A stretch of DNA of 64,000 nucleotides from Shouchella hunanensis (GTDB lineage: Bacteria > Bacillota > Bacilli > Bacillales > Bacillaceae_D), in assembly GCF_028735875.1 (NCBI RefSeq), contig NZ_CP117834.1, positions 794,001-858,000 on the forward strand, written 5' to 3'. Below are positions 34,784-43,619 of the stretch, piece after piece. Each line of letters begins with the position of its first letter. Position 1 is the first letter of the stretch. Below the pieces are notes generated by a model. It was not told the origin of the DNA, did no database searches, and saw only the letters and a list, made by a program, of their open reading frames with translations. The position numbers were made by a program, and so were the translations under genes.

Positions 34784-34933
34784 CTCATTCCATCTTTTTA
34801 TGGTAGCTTTTTTCTTTTTTTCTTGCAATCCATCTTCATCTATTTGTCAAATCGAAGGGTTTCAGCTATAATTCCCCTATAAAATGAATCATTATTCATT
34901 TTATAGTTTATAAGAGTGAGGTTGTCTTCTTTC

Positions 34934-35749
34934 ATGTTTAAAAAAAGGGTAAACGAACGGTTTAAGAACAATGTCCATATGGTTGAAGGAAATGTAACGT
35001 TCCAGAAGATACAGTTAAACACAATCAGTTTTGCTACTGACGGTATTATTATTGATGCCGCCGCCGCTTCTGTTAAATCACTCTTCACCCCATTTTGGGA
35101 AAAACACAACATAGATGGACTGTATTGTACTCATATACATGAGGATCATACTGGTTGCGCATCTTGGTTTGAAAATGAAAGAGGTGTTCCAATTTTTTTA
35201 AATGAACGCTCACTATCAGAGGCAAAACGAAGAGGCTCTTACCCACTTTATCGGCGCTTGTACTGGGGAACCCGTCTACCTTTTAGTCCCATTTCTATGC
35301 CCGAAAGGTTTGAAAGCAGAAGGTCTAAATGGCGCAGTATTCATACCCCTGGTCACTCTTATGACCATACGTCACTATTAAATGAATCAACTGGTCAATT
35401 ATTCTCTGGTGATTTATACGTGCAAACAAAAACAAAAGTCGTTATGAAAAGTGAATCCATTCCAACGATTATTGATTCTTTAAGGAAGGTTCTTCAATTT
35501 GAATTTGATGACGTTTTTTGTTCTCATGCTGGCTATTTGCCAAGAGGAAGAACTAATCTTCTTAATAAACTGCAGTATTTGCAAGAAATTCAAGAAAACG
35601 TTTTGACTTTACATAAACAAGGCCTTTCTACTAAAGACATTCAGCGACGTTTATTTTCACGAAAATACCCAATTACGTTTTTTTCATATGGCCAGTGGGA
35701 CTCAAAGCATATGATTACGTCCATATTAAAAGAAGCTTCGTCTACCTAA
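34934..35749 (+). CDS. Metallo-beta-lactamase-fold hydrolase
   Basis: A 271-residue metal-dependent hydrolase. The zinc motif is HIHEDHTG (about residues 67-74), followed by TPGHSYDH (~142) and FSGDLYVQ (~163), matching the MBL metal ligand order. The C-terminal ~75 residues form a helical tail with a DIQRRLF motif. There is no signal peptide. The start ATG follows GTGAGG at a rather long 12 nt. The substrate is unknown; glyoxalase II-like or nuclease roles are not indicated by extra domains. Confidence 0.85.
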   Translation: MFKKRVNERFKNNVHMVEGNVTFQKIQLNTISFATDGIIIDAAAASVKSLFTPFWEKHNIDGLYCTHIHEDHTGCASWFENERGVPIFLNERSLSEAKRRGSYPLYRRLYWGTRLPFSPISMPERFESRRSKWRSIHTPGHSYDHTSLLNESTGQLFSGDLYVQTKTKVVMKSESIPTIIDSLRKVLQFEFDDVFCSHAGYLPRGRTNLLNKLQYLQEIQENVLTLHKQGLSTKDIQRRLFSRKYPITFFSYGQWDSKHMITSILKEASST

Positions 35750-35859
35750 GAGTTACATTACGTTGTGTAAAAAAATATTCTACACCTCATTTTTTATTTT
35801 TGGCGTCTTTTCTATTAAAGCCACATACATTAACTAAAACGTTTCAATGAGGTGATTTT

Positions 35860-36357
35860 CTGTATACACATATTGTTCAACCTGGGGAAACTTTATACGC
35901 TATTTCAAACGATTTTAGAATTGATCTTATTACGTTATTATCTGCCAATCATCTGCACCCTTCAAGTCAGCTTTTCGTTGGGCAGTCAATCATCATTCCC
36001 ACTTTACCAGATCCACAAACAATTCCTTACAGCATTCACGTATCCTTAAACCAGCACCAGCTATCACTTTATCACAATGGTCAACTCATTCAACAGTACC
36101 CAATTGCAGTAGGGAAAATGCTCACTCAAACCCCAACCGGTTCTTATGTCATTATAAACAAAGCACCTAATCCAGGGGGCCCATTCGGTGTCATGTGGAT
36201 GTCTTTATCAAAACAGCATTATGGGATTCATGGAACAAACGACCCGTCTTCTATCGGACGTTCGGTTTCACACGGTTGCATTCGAATGTACAACCAGGAC
36301 GTAACACAACTAGCTGCAACCATTCCTATTGGCACACCTGTCACAATTTCACCGTAA
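35860..36357 (+). CDS. ykuD: L,D-transpeptidase, YkuD type, with LysM; CTG start
   Basis: A 165-residue cell-wall enzyme that forms 3-3 cross-links or attaches to peptidoglycan. An N-terminal LysM ([17 protein letters not shown] to QSIIIPTLP, about 2-50) is followed by a YkuD domain with the catalytic [10 protein letters not shown] motif ([19 protein letters not shown] region). The length and order match B. subtilis YkuD. The reading frame from the LysM is uninterrupted, but the only start available after the in-frame TGA at 35848 is CTG at 35860, with GAGGTGA about 5 nt upstream. ATG-only callers would report just the C-terminal 79 residues. Confidence 0.85.
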   Translation: MYTHIVQPGETLYAISNDFRIDLITLLSANHLHPSSQLFVGQSIIIPTLPDPQTIPYSIHVSLNQHQLSLYHNGQLIQQYPIAVGKMLTQTPTGSYVIINKAPNPGGPFGVMWMSLSKQHYGIHGTNDPSSIGRSVSHGCIRMYNQDVTQLAATIPIGTPVTISP

Positions 36358-36440
36358 ATGGTCCTATTTTTATCGTCAATGATTGAGATTTATCTTTCGT
36401 TCTATTAGAATTATTCTAAAAATAGAAACGAGGGAACCCT

Positions 36441-37091
36441 ATGTCAACTATTCATAACGAACGCATCCTTTTTATTGGTGATTCTATTACAGATTGCAAT
36501 CGGAACCGAAGCGAAAGAGAACATGATTCTGATCGATTAGGTCACGGCTATGTTTCTTTTATTCATGCCCTCTTACAAGCAACGTACCCTAGTAAGCATT
36601 ATAAAGTGACCAACAAAGGCATTGGTGGCAACACCATTCGTGACTTACAAGAGCGTTGGCAAAGAGACGTTTTAACATTAAAACCAGATTTACTCTTTAT
36701 CATGATTGGTATAAATGATGTTTGGCGACAATTCGATCAACCTTCTGATTTCGCTCAACATGTCTATCCAGACGAATTTACAGGAACGTATCGTCAACTC
36801 GTCGAGCAGTCTTCAGCTAAGAAGATTTGTCTACTGTCTCCCTTTTATATTCAAAGTGAAAAAGGAGACCCGATGCGAAAAATGATGGATCATTACGGAG
36901 ATCTGACAAAGTCAGTTGCCGAAACATGCCACGTCTCATTTATTGATCTACAAAAACAAACGTTTGATCCATTAATGCAAGGGCTAGACGACATTGAAAT
37001 TGCTCAAGATCGTATCCACCCTTCTTCTGTAGGGCATATGGCGATTGCGAGAACCATTTTAAAGCATTTAGACTTTAAATGGGACAACTAG
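36441..37091 (+). CDS. SGNH/GDSL-family hydrolase
   Basis: A 216-residue esterase/acyl hydrolase. Block I is GDSITDCNRN (catalytic Ser14), block II GIGGNTIRDL, block III IGINDVW, and block V DRIHPSSVGH (catalytic Asp and His). No signal peptide, so it is likely cytoplasmic. Relatives include rhamnogalacturonan acetylesterases and lipases. The ATG follows a GAGGG-like site. It is separated from ykuD by an 83-nt gap. Confidence 0.88.
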   Translation: MSTIHNERILFIGDSITDCNRNRSEREHDSDRLGHGYVSFIHALLQATYPSKHYKVTNKGIGGNTIRDLQERWQRDVLTLKPDLLFIMIGINDVWRQFDQPSDFAQHVYPDEFTGTYRQLVEQSSAKKICLLSPFYIQSEKGDPMRKMMDHYGDLTKSVAETCHVSFIDLQKQTFDPLMQGLDDIEIAQDRIHPSSVGHMAIARTILKHLDFKWDN

Positions 37092-37093
37092 AA

Positions 37094-37147
37094 AAAACGT
37101 TGAAGTCCCTTCCATCATGAGAATACTTCAACGTTTTGCATCCTTTT
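37094..37147 (+). terminator. GDSL hydrolase terminator
   Basis: A 13-bp perfect stem AAAACGTTGAAGT / ACTTCAACGTTTT with a 28-nt loop; the T-run is short. Confidence 0.65.
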
Positions 37148-37209
37148 TAAAAAGAGAATGATTAAAGTTAGAAACTGCTTTTCTTAACCACCAATGAATG
37201 GACTAGTTT

Positions 37210-37809
37210 TTAGCTTGCTAACATGAAAGACAGTTCAATCTCCTCCGTTAGCTGATCCCCACCTAAATCGGTGCTTGGTCCATTCATGGAAAACGTTAGT
37301 TCAGTGACGCCTTGAATTGATTCCAGCGGGAATAACAGACGAACTTCTTTCGTATCACCCTCTTCAAAATGTGGCTCAACATCGTCACTCAATACAAGAC
37401 TTGCTGTTTCAACTTTCTCACCAGTATTCGCTTCTAAACTCGCTTCTCCATATGGGACATACATCGTTTCGTCAGAAGCATTTTCTATTGTTAGCATCAT
37501 TTCTACATAGTCGATCGTTTCATCTCCTGTAGTTGCTGCAACAAAGCCTTCTAAATCAGCCATGCCAAGATCAATCTGGGTAATTGTCATCTCAACAGGT
37601 CCCTCTGTGTTAGCTGTGACATCCGTAAAGCGTTCGTAAACAGAAAATGTCCCTTCTTCTCTCTCTTCCTCCTCTAATACCGTTTCATACTCCGTTTCGT
37701 TTTCATTGCTTTTGTCTTGTTCTGTTCCTTCTTCGACTGAATCGCTACTAGTACAGGCAGTTGCCATAAGAAGTGCAACGGTAATACCGCTAAATGACCA
37801 CTTATTCAT
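37210..37809 (-). CDS. Putative lipoprotein of unknown function
   Basis: A 199-residue exported lipoprotein: basic start, hydrophobic segment, lipobox ATAC (cysteine about residue 19), then a ~40-residue acidic linker rich in E and T. The C-terminal ~130 residues are a beta-sandwich-like domain (FTDVTANTEGPVEMTITQI ... VEMMLTIENASDETMYVP), resembling DUF4352/DUF5067-type domains of bacilli, although I cannot name it for sure. The start MNKWSF was chosen from GGAGG 7 nt upstream; the frame runs 14 codons further. No operon partner is evident. Confidence 0.75.
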   Translation of the reverse strand: MNKWSFSGITVALLMATACTSSDSVEEGTEQDKSNENETEYETVLEEEEREEGTFSVYERFTDVTANTEGPVEMTITQIDLGMADLEGFVAATTGDETIDYVEMMLTIENASDETMYVPYGEASLEANTGEKVETASLVLSDDVEPHFEEGDTKEVRLLFPLESIQGVTELTFSMNGPSTDLGGDQLTEEIELSFMLAS

Positions 37810-37949
37810 TCGTGAAACCTCCATAAAAACGTTTGTACATGATCCTATCACACTGAAAACGGGCTTGTAACGTCAGACACTTAAACGTAATTAAATCGTA
37901 AATGGTTTTTTATAATAAAGGAGGCTTTTCATAAAAATATCGAAAAGGC

Positions 37950-37978
37950 TTGCAAAAACAGAAATCATCTGATAAGAT
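37950..37978 (+). promoter_or_regulatory. csp promoter and long 5' leader
   Basis: TTGCAA, 17-nt spacer, TAAGAT. The predicted start near 37985 gives a 5' leader of about 100 nt before the csp ATG, as expected for cold-shock genes whose leaders control mRNA stability and translation. Confidence 0.7.
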
Positions 37979-38089
37979 TAAGATTGCTTATTTTTGTTCG
38001 TGTAATAGCTTAAGTCTTTCGTCTTGAGTTTCGCTTTGAGCAAGGATAGGAATACAATTGTGCGAATAACGCACTAGGAGGCAACAACA

Positions 38090-38293
38090 ATGGAAACAGG
38101 TACAGTTAAGTGGTTCAACGCAGAAAAAGGATTCGGCTTCATCGAGCGCGAAGGTAACGACGATGTATTCGTTCACTTCTCAGCGATCACTGGCGAAGGC
38201 TTCAAGACGTTAGAAGAAGGTCAAAGAGTTTCTTTCGAAATCGAAGATGGCGCACGTGGCCCTCAAGCTGCTAACGTAGTTAAAGAAGGTTAA
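38090..38293 (+). CDS. Cold shock protein (CspB/CspD family)
   Basis: A 67-residue single-stranded nucleic acid chaperone. RNP1 KGFGFIE and RNP2 DVFVHFSAI are intact, and the length is standard. The ATG has AGGAGG 8 nt upstream. It acts as an RNA chaperone and antiterminator in cold and stationary phase. Monocistronic, with its own promoter, leader and terminator. Confidence 0.97.
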   Translation: METGTVKWFNAEKGFGFIEREGNDDVFVHFSAITGEGFKTLEEGQRVSFEIEDGARGPQAANVVKEG

Positions 38294-38308
38294 TCTTCTT
38301 TCTATAAA

Positions 38309-38340
38309 AACAGACTCGGAAATCCGAGTCTGTTTTTTTT
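38309..38340 (+). terminator. csp terminator
   Basis: A 12-bp stem AACAGACTCGGA / TCCGAGTCTGTT with a 2-nt loop (likely opens to 4) and an 8-nt T-run. Confidence 0.9.
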
Positions 38341-39118
38341 ATGTTAATTCTTTAATCATACGCTCCCAGAAAAGAGGAACTTGTAAGTTCTCTTTTATTT
38401 CAGATTGAAGCCATTCATGCTCATCTTTCAATAAAGCGACGGTTCTTTTTACAGCTTGTTTATGTCGAGCTGGTGTTGAATCGTTCATTCCTTTTAAAAA
38501 TGACTCAGCAATGGAGGCTGGAACATTTTTCTCTAGTGCTTTTAAACCGAGCTGAGCCCGTTCTGGAGCGTAATGATGCAAGAGAACTTTTGCTAATCGA
38601 GCATGTACATAACTCAGGAGATGAGCTGCCCACGCATGATTGCTTCGTTGATTGGCTTTATAATATTGGAACAAGAACCAAGCCACATCATATGCTTCGT
38701 CTTCAAACTCCTGCTGAGTTAACACCAGCGTTTGCTTTTCTCGATACTGATCTAGCCGTTGATTGGGATCATAAACGATCGAGAAGAAATCTTTTGATAC
38801 GAACGTTTTTTCTGTAACCGTGTAAAAATCAACGTGTAATAAGTTATCATAAACGGCAATAATCTGTGGAGCAATAATAAAAATGTCTTCATGAAATACG
38901 ATCTCTCTGTATGCCTGAAGATGCTTCAGCCGATCTTCGAGAAACGCCACTTTCTCTTCTTCACGAACGAGCACATAAAGATCGACGTCTGAAAATGCAT
39001 CATGCTCGCCTCTTCCCATGGACCCTTTTAAGAACACAGCCTCTACACGTTCGTCTTTTTTTAAACTTTCAGCGATTTGCTGCACTGCTTCCTCTTGTCT
39101 ACCCATTCCTGTTCTCAT
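38339..39118 (-). CDS. Pol-beta-type nucleotidyltransferase domain protein
   Basis: A 259-residue protein with the nucleotidyltransferase motif KGSMGRGEHDAFSDVDLYV (GS then DxD) near residues 30-48 and a helical C-terminal domain. This is the layout of aminoglycoside or lincosamide nucleotidyltransferases, but also of many uncharacterised bacterial proteins. Resistance should not be assumed. The first ATG has AAGGAG only 2 nt upstream; another ATG lies four codons in. The upstream pentapeptide gene ends 9 nt before, so they are probably cotranscribed. Confidence 0.78.
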   Translation of the reverse strand: MRTGMGRQEEAVQQIAESLKKDERVEAVFLKGSMGRGEHDAFSDVDLYVLVREEEKVAFLEDRLKHLQAYREIVFHEDIFIIAPQIIAVYDNLLHVDFYTVTEKTFVSKDFFSIVYDPNQRLDQYREKQTLVLTQQEFEDEAYDVAWFLFQYYKANQRSNHAWAAHLLSYVHARLAKVLLHHYAPERAQLGLKALEKNVPASIAESFLKGMNDSTPARHKQAVKRTVALLKDEHEWLQSEIKENLQVPLFWERMIKELT

Positions 39119-39127
39119 GTCTCCTTT

Positions 39128-39925
39128 TCAACCGACTTCGTTCCAGTGATTTGGCTTTACTAACCCACTTGGGAGAATCGTCTCTTTATTCCCTACTGCT
39201 CCATTCACTTGTGACTGGGTTAAAAAAAGCGCATCCTTCATGTTTGCACCGTGTAATTGAGCATCTCGCAAATCTGCTCCAAGAAAGTCTACTTCTCGTA
39301 GATCTGCTCCTTTTAAATTCGCCGCCATAAGCCACTTTCCTCGGAACGATGCCCCTCTTAGAGATGCACCCTTTAGCTTCTTTCCAATCAAATCGGTCGC
39401 TAACGGCTTTTGCTTGAACGACTTTCGGTAGGCTACGCTAACTTCATTTAGCAACTGCCCTACTTGACCATGAAATCGATCAATGTCTATCTGCATAATC
39501 GCATTCGGCATCTGCTCAGTTCTCTCCATTAATGCTTGTTTAAGTGATAATAGTTCCTCTACGAGAACATCACCAGCAACAGCTATTGCTTCATTGAGGT
39601 AAACAATCATCTCATGAACTCGCTGAACAACCGGAAAAACAGCAAACATCTCTTTAGACAGGTGGGGATTCTCTCTCCAGCTCTGTTTCGCATAGAGCGT
39701 TTGAGATACATACTGACCTGCCCCAAAGCACTCATAGGTGACACAGCCCTTATAGCCACATGTACGTAAGCTGTCATGGATAGCGCAATGATTCATAGTA
39801 GATAAATGGACGCAAGGCTCTCCAATTGGTTTATCACTCGGGAAGTCTGCAGATTCCATATAGGGTAGCGCAACACAGCACAAACCCATACATTGTTGAC
39901 AATCTGATGTCCATTCCCTCTCCAT
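39128..39925 (-). CDS. YkgJ-type cysteine-cluster plus pentapeptide-repeat protein
   Basis: A 265-residue two-part protein. The N-terminal ~70 residues contain a cysteine cluster (CQQCMGLCC, then C at PCVHL, CAIH, CGYKGCVTYEC) like the YkgJ zinc/iron-sulfur family. A helical middle follows, and then residues ~180-245 form pentapeptide repeats (A(D/N)LxG): KGASLRGASFRG, AANLKGADLREVDFLGADLRDAQLHGAN. Pentapeptide domains are right-handed beta-helices, sometimes DNA-mimicking. The start was chosen for AGAGGTGG 5 nt upstream. It is just ahead of the nucleotidyltransferase gene. Function unknown. Confidence 0.82.
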   Translation of the reverse strand: MEREWTSDCQQCMGLCCVALPYMESADFPSDKPIGEPCVHLSTMNHCAIHDSLRTCGYKGCVTYECFGAGQYVSQTLYAKQSWRENPHLSKEMFAVFPVVQRVHEMIVYLNEAIAVAGDVLVEELLSLKQALMERTEQMPNAIMQIDIDRFHGQVGQLLNEVSVAYRKSFKQKPLATDLIGKKLKGASLRGASFRGKWLMAANLKGADLREVDFLGADLRDAQLHGANMKDALFLTQSQVNGAVGNKETILPSGLVKPNHWNEVG

Positions 39926-40009
39926 ACCTGCCACCTCTTTCATCTTCATTCGATACGGCTTTTCGCACGCTTACATTCCTGTCATTATAGCACGTCCATA
40001 TTCAATCCA

Positions 40010-40049
40010 TAAAAAAAGTCCTAAGAATTGGCGTAGCTTCTTAAGACTT
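40010..40049 (-). terminator. Amidase terminator
   Basis: Stem AAGTCTTAAGAA / TTCTTAGGACTT (one mismatch) on the minus strand, followed by seven T. Confidence 0.8.
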
Positions 40050-40062
40050 CATATGCATTCAA

Positions 40063-41364
40063 TCACCCAGAGAGCTGATTTAATAGACGCGAGTTCTGTT
40101 GTGCAGTCCCACGATAGTTTGCAATGCCATATTGAGACGCTAATCTAGACCGATTTGAAAACGATGAATCGACTCCAATTCGATTGAGGTAATCAACAAT
40201 TCCTTCCCCTTGACGAGCTTTCGGAAGAGAACTCGAATGGTTTGAGCCGCCGTTTCTTAGTCGCTGTAACAACTGCGTATTTTGAGCAGCAGTACCAGTG
40301 TAATTCTGAATGCCATTTTGCCGTGCTAGGCGAGCTCGGTTCTCGAAGCTTGAATCAACACCAATACTGTTTAAATAGGTCACGATACTTCCTGTTGTTT
40401 GGTTTCCACTATTGCTCGGTGGCGTAACATTTCCATTACGCACTAACGAGAGCAACCGTGTATTTTGTTCCGCTGTTCCGGTATAATTTTGAATGCCATT
40501 TTGCCTTGCTAAACGAGCTCGGTTTTCGAAGCTTGAATCAACGCCAATACTGTTTAAATAGGTTACGATACTTCCTGTTGTTTGATTCCCGCTCCCACTC
40601 GATGGTGGTGGAGCCGGTGATGGAGATGGTGTGTTCCCACTAGACTCTTGTCCATTTCTAAGCAGTGAAAGCAGTCGCGTATTTTGTTCTGCCGTTCCTG
40701 TATAGTTCTGGATCCCATTTTGGCTTGCTAAACGAGCTCGGTTTTCAAAGCTTGAATCAACGCCAATACTGTTTAAATAGGTCACGATACTTCCTGTTGT
40801 TTGGTTCCCGCTACCGTTTGATGGCGGTGACGTTGGTTGTGGGCTTGGCGCTGGTGCATTGTTTTCCTCTTCTACTGGAATAGTGCTTGCATTTGGAATT
40901 AATGTACGGAACATTTCAATTCCACCTGCATTTATAATATTGGCGGGGCAGCGTTTTCCACTCCAATGTTGGTGTGCCACAACACGGTCAAGAGGGATTT
41001 GAAACTGATCCATCAATTGACGAGTTAATTGTCCCGCATTTCGCATCGCCTGTTGGAAGTCACCATCTCGGTTCACACAAATTTCAATTCCAATTGATTG
41101 ACGGTTTCCTGTTCCACTACCACCATCGCCTGCATGCCAACCGTTTTCATTTAATGGCAAGTGCTGATAGATTGTTTGGCCATCATCAACAGTAAAATGC
41201 CAACTGACTGCAGTAGTAGGGTTTTTTACATATCTAGCGTGCATCGCAGCATTGGCTCCGGCGCTTGTATTAGCGGTTTCATGAATAGTAATATAGGTCG
41301 GATTCAACGCATAACCAGGTCGATTTCCATTAGAAGCAGGGATAAAGTCTTGGATGATATTCAT
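40063..41364 (-). CDS. N-acetylmuramoyl-L-alanine amidase with four C-terminal repeats
   Basis: A 433-residue zinc amidase of the Amidase_2 family (residues ~15-150; zinc ligands H28, H131 and C139, in ITIHETAN and AHQHWSGKRCP) that cuts the amide bond of peptidoglycan. A proline/serine-rich linker follows, then four copies of a ~45-residue module with consensus YLN(S/R)IGVDSSF.NR.RLA..GI.NY.GTA.QN..LL, the fourth more divergent. The modules are probably wall-binding. No signal peptide is visible, as in phage endolysins and mother-cell lysis enzymes of the CwlC kind, yet there are no prophage genes nearby. Confidence 0.9.
   Translation of the reverse strand: MNIIQDFIPASNGNRPGYALNPTYITIHETANTSAGANAAMHARYVKNPTTAVSWHFTVDDGQTIYQHLPLNENGWHAGDGGSGTGNRQSIGIEICVNRDGDFQQAMRNAGQLTRQLMDQFQIPLDRVVAHQHWSGKRCPANIINAGGIEMFRTLIPNASTIPVEEENNAPAPSPQPTSPPSNGSGNQTTGSIVTYLNSIGVDSSFENRARLASQNGIQNYTGTAEQNTRLLSLLRNGQESSGNTPSPSPAPPPSSGSGNQTTGSIVTYLNSIGVDSSFENRARLARQNGIQNYTGTAEQNTRLLSLVRNGNVTPPSNSGNQTTGSIVTYLNSIGVDSSFENRARLARQNGIQNYTGTAAQNTQLLQRLRNGGSNHSSSLPKARQGEGIVDYLNRIGVDSSFSNRSRLASQYGIANYRGTAQQNSRLLNQLSG
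40066..40797 (-). repeat. Tandem repeat array in amidase C-terminus
   Basis: Four in-frame direct repeats of about 135 bp plus linkers. Three (roughly 40250-40400, 40440-40590 and 40660-40800) are nearly identical at DNA level, and the C-terminal one (40066-40200) is divergent. This pattern indicates recent duplication or gene conversion. Confidence 0.8.
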
Positions 41365-41529
41365 ATAAATCTCCTTTCACTCTGTCATTTAATACTTTAT
41401 TCACTCATTAGAGAAAAGAGAAAGGCATGTGCTGAAAATCAAACAAAATGTACGATTGTCTTTAAATCTTGTTGAGAATAACACTGTTCGAAATCATCCT
41501 TGACTTCTTGCATTTTTGTGACACCAACC

Positions 41530-42054
41530 TTAGACCAATAAACGTAATGCTTGTTTCGTTGACTCAATAAGCGTTTCGTCCCCTTTCTGTAATCTCAAGG
41601 CATAAGCCTCTTCGAAGCACCGTCGTGCCTTCCTAAGTTCATTCATTTCCCACAAACATTTACCCTTGTGCTGCAGAATAAAATCATCATACTCACTAAC
41701 GCTTAACCGGTGAGCTATTTCAGATGCTTTTCTGAACCACGCAAGCGCTTCATCATGTAGGTGTGCACACTTAAGAACTTCACCAAATCGTATGGAGTTG
41801 ATTAACAATGATTTATCGCCTCCATTATCTTCTGCTTTTTGTAGACAGCGCTGATAATAGTAAAAGGCTTGTTTTGTTTTTCCGAGAACGCGGTAAAAAT
41901 ACCCAAGCATCGCATAGTCTTGATCCTCACCACAGTCTTTTAAGTAAACAATTGCTACTTCCAACTTTTTCGGGTCAACTGTTTGCTCTCGTAAGTAATT
42001 GGAACGATCGAAGTAGATCGTGGCGTTTGCTTCTTTTAAAATTATGTCTTTCAT
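41530..42054 (-). CDS. TPR-repeat protein
   Basis: A 174-residue all-helical protein with about four tetratricopeptide-like units (for example YAMLGYFYRVLGKTKQAFYYY, SIRFGEVLKCAHLHDEALAWF, LQHKGKCLWEMNELRKARRCF). Such proteins are protein-protein scaffolds; the partner is unknown. No signal peptide. It has some resemblance to a C-terminal piece of Rap-like proteins, but is much shorter and lacks the N-terminal bundle. Monocistronic. Confidence 0.75.
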   Translation of the reverse strand: MKDIILKEANATIYFDRSNYLREQTVDPKKLEVAIVYLKDCGEDQDYAMLGYFYRVLGKTKQAFYYYQRCLQKAEDNGGDKSLLINSIRFGEVLKCAHLHDEALAWFRKASEIAHRLSVSEYDDFILQHKGKCLWEMNELRKARRCFEEAYALRLQKGDETLIESTKQALRLLV

Positions 42055-42080
42055 CTTTTCACCTCTAGAAAAATAGACTT

Positions 42081-42116
42081 AAAAAAGACTTCTAGCAATA
42101 GATGCTAAAAGCCTTT
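42081..42116 (-). terminator. Amino acid permease terminator
   Basis: On the minus strand AGGCTTTTAGCA / TGCTAGAAGTCT form an imperfect stem with a 5-nt loop, followed by TTTTTT. Confidence 0.7.
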
Positions 42117-42170
42117 AAACAGTTCTTTATCGTTCACCTAACAAACGGCTACAAACTTATTTATTTAAAG

Positions 42171-43523
42171 TTATTTACGGGTATAGCCATTCCACACTTT
42201 TGGTTTATATCGTTTTTTCTTTACAATGAACGTCATAACGATAATGAGAAGAAGAAATGCTAGACTCACGTATAAACCTGGTCTACCTGTTTCTTCCACA
42301 GCTATTCCTGTAATCGCAAAAAGCATGAGCGAGAAACCGAGAATATGGCCACAGATTCGCCAAAGCGTGGGGTTAAGTAAACGCCAATTAGACAGTAAAA
42401 TTACCATCCAATTGACTAAAATTAAAATGCCAGCTGCGGTTGTAATGTATTCAAATAAACGACCTGGTAACAGCAATGCAGCAACGACAGCTAAAATTAA
42501 TCCACAAATGGCAAGTAACAATGAAAAGAACGGTAAATCGTGAAACGAAACGCGCTTTTGGAATATGGAAGGCGCGTGTTTTCGCTTTGCTAATTGAGCT
42601 AATAATGTTGTTACACCAAACAACGACGCTGTCATTGCTGAAAAACCAGCGACAATGATAGCACCATTAAACACATGCGGAAAAAATGCTAACCCATACG
42701 TTGACATGGCTGTTACAAAGGGACTTTCAGAATCATTGAACGCAGTGTAGGATACAAGGCTCACTGCAATCCCTAAAGAGAGTGTATACAAGACAGTAAC
42801 GCCTATAAGCAACACTTTTCCTGCCTTTGGTGCATCTTCCTTTTTCTTTAATTGCATCGCCATTAGACCAATGACTTCAATCCCTCCAAATGCATAAAAA
42901 GCATAAATGAGCGATCCCCAGAAACCAGAAAATCCACGTGGAAACCATTCCTTCAAGTTAGATGGCAACGTTGGCTCTTGACCCGAGTGACTGATTAAGT
43001 GAAAAACTGCCAATATACCTAGCACCACGAACATGAAGATGGCTGCCACTTTAATAACGGATAGTACGTTTTCAACAGAGTCAAACCCTTTTGTTCCTAG
43101 AATGACAACAAAGATTGCCAAACTTGAATAGAGAGCAGCAAACACCCATAATGGCGTGCTTTCAAACCAAAATTGCGATAAAATTGATAACGCCGTAAGT
43201 TGACTTCCTATGATTAAAATATTGGACATCCAGTAATTCCAGCCAGAGGCAAATCCAAGCTTCTCCCCAAACGCGTTTTCCGCATAAACACTAAATGAAC
43301 CTTCCTGCGGATCGTTAGCAGTCATCTGTGCCAGTGCAATGAAAACAAGATATGTGCCAATAGCGGCAAGTAAAAATGAAACGACGATGGCAGGTCCCGC
43401 TAGAGAGATCCCAATACTAGATCCAAGGAAATAGCCTGTTCCAATCGTACATCCGATCCCAAGAAGAGAGAGTTGCCACCAAGCAAGACCCCCTTTTGCT
43501 TTTAGCTTCTTTTGTTTAGCCAT
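42171..43523 (-). CDS. APC-family amino acid permease
   Basis: A 450-residue amino acid/polyamine transporter with 12 hydrophobic segments. The N-terminal LSLLGIGCTIGTGYFLGSSIGISLAGPAI is the family helix-1 substrate loop (GxGTG-like), and AFGGIEVIGLMAMQLKKKEDAPKAGK is the typical helix 6 region. The start MAKQKK was chosen for AAGGAG upstream; the frame is open 28 codons more. The preceding gene on this strand encodes a small unknown protein with its own terminator, so this gene may be independently expressed. Substrate not predictable. Confidence 0.9.
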   Translation of the reverse strand: MAKQKKLKAKGGLAWWQLSLLGIGCTIGTGYFLGSSIGISLAGPAIVVSFLLAAIGTYLVFIALAQMTANDPQEGSFSVYAENAFGEKLGFASGWNYWMSNILIIGSQLTALSILSQFWFESTPLWVFAALYSSLAIFVVILGTKGFDSVENVLSVIKVAAIFMFVVLGILAVFHLISHSGQEPTLPSNLKEWFPRGFSGFWGSLIYAFYAFGGIEVIGLMAMQLKKKEDAPKAGKVLLIGVTVLYTLSLGIAVSLVSYTAFNDSESPFVTAMSTYGLAFFPHVFNGAIIVAGFSAMTASLFGVTTLLAQLAKRKHAPSIFQKRVSFHDLPFFSLLLAICGLILAVVAALLLPGRLFEYITTAAGILILVNWMVILLSNWRLLNPTLWRICGHILGFSLMLFAITGIAVEETGRPGLYVSLAFLLLIIVMTFIVKKKRYKPKVWNGYTRK

Positions 43524-43575
43524 AATCGCTCCTTTTTTATTGCTAGTGTGCGATAAGAATGGCTCGCTTATCCAA

Positions 43576-43614
43576 TAAAAAAAGCTACAATGAGGTTTGG
43601 TCCTCACTGTAGCC
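43576..43614 (-). terminator. Terminator after small unknown gene
   Basis: On the minus strand GGCTACAGTGAGG / CCTCATTGTAGC with a 6-nt loop, then seven T. Confidence 0.85.
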
Positions 43615-43619
43615 GGGCT

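Noticed and set aside
38339-39118. Aminoglycoside resistance gene
   Set aside because: Only the generic nucleotidyltransferase motif is present; no family-specific substrate residues are recognisable.
40063-41364. Prophage remnant
   Set aside because: An endolysin-like amidase alone is not enough; no holin, capsid, tail, integrase or att-like repeat is seen nearby.
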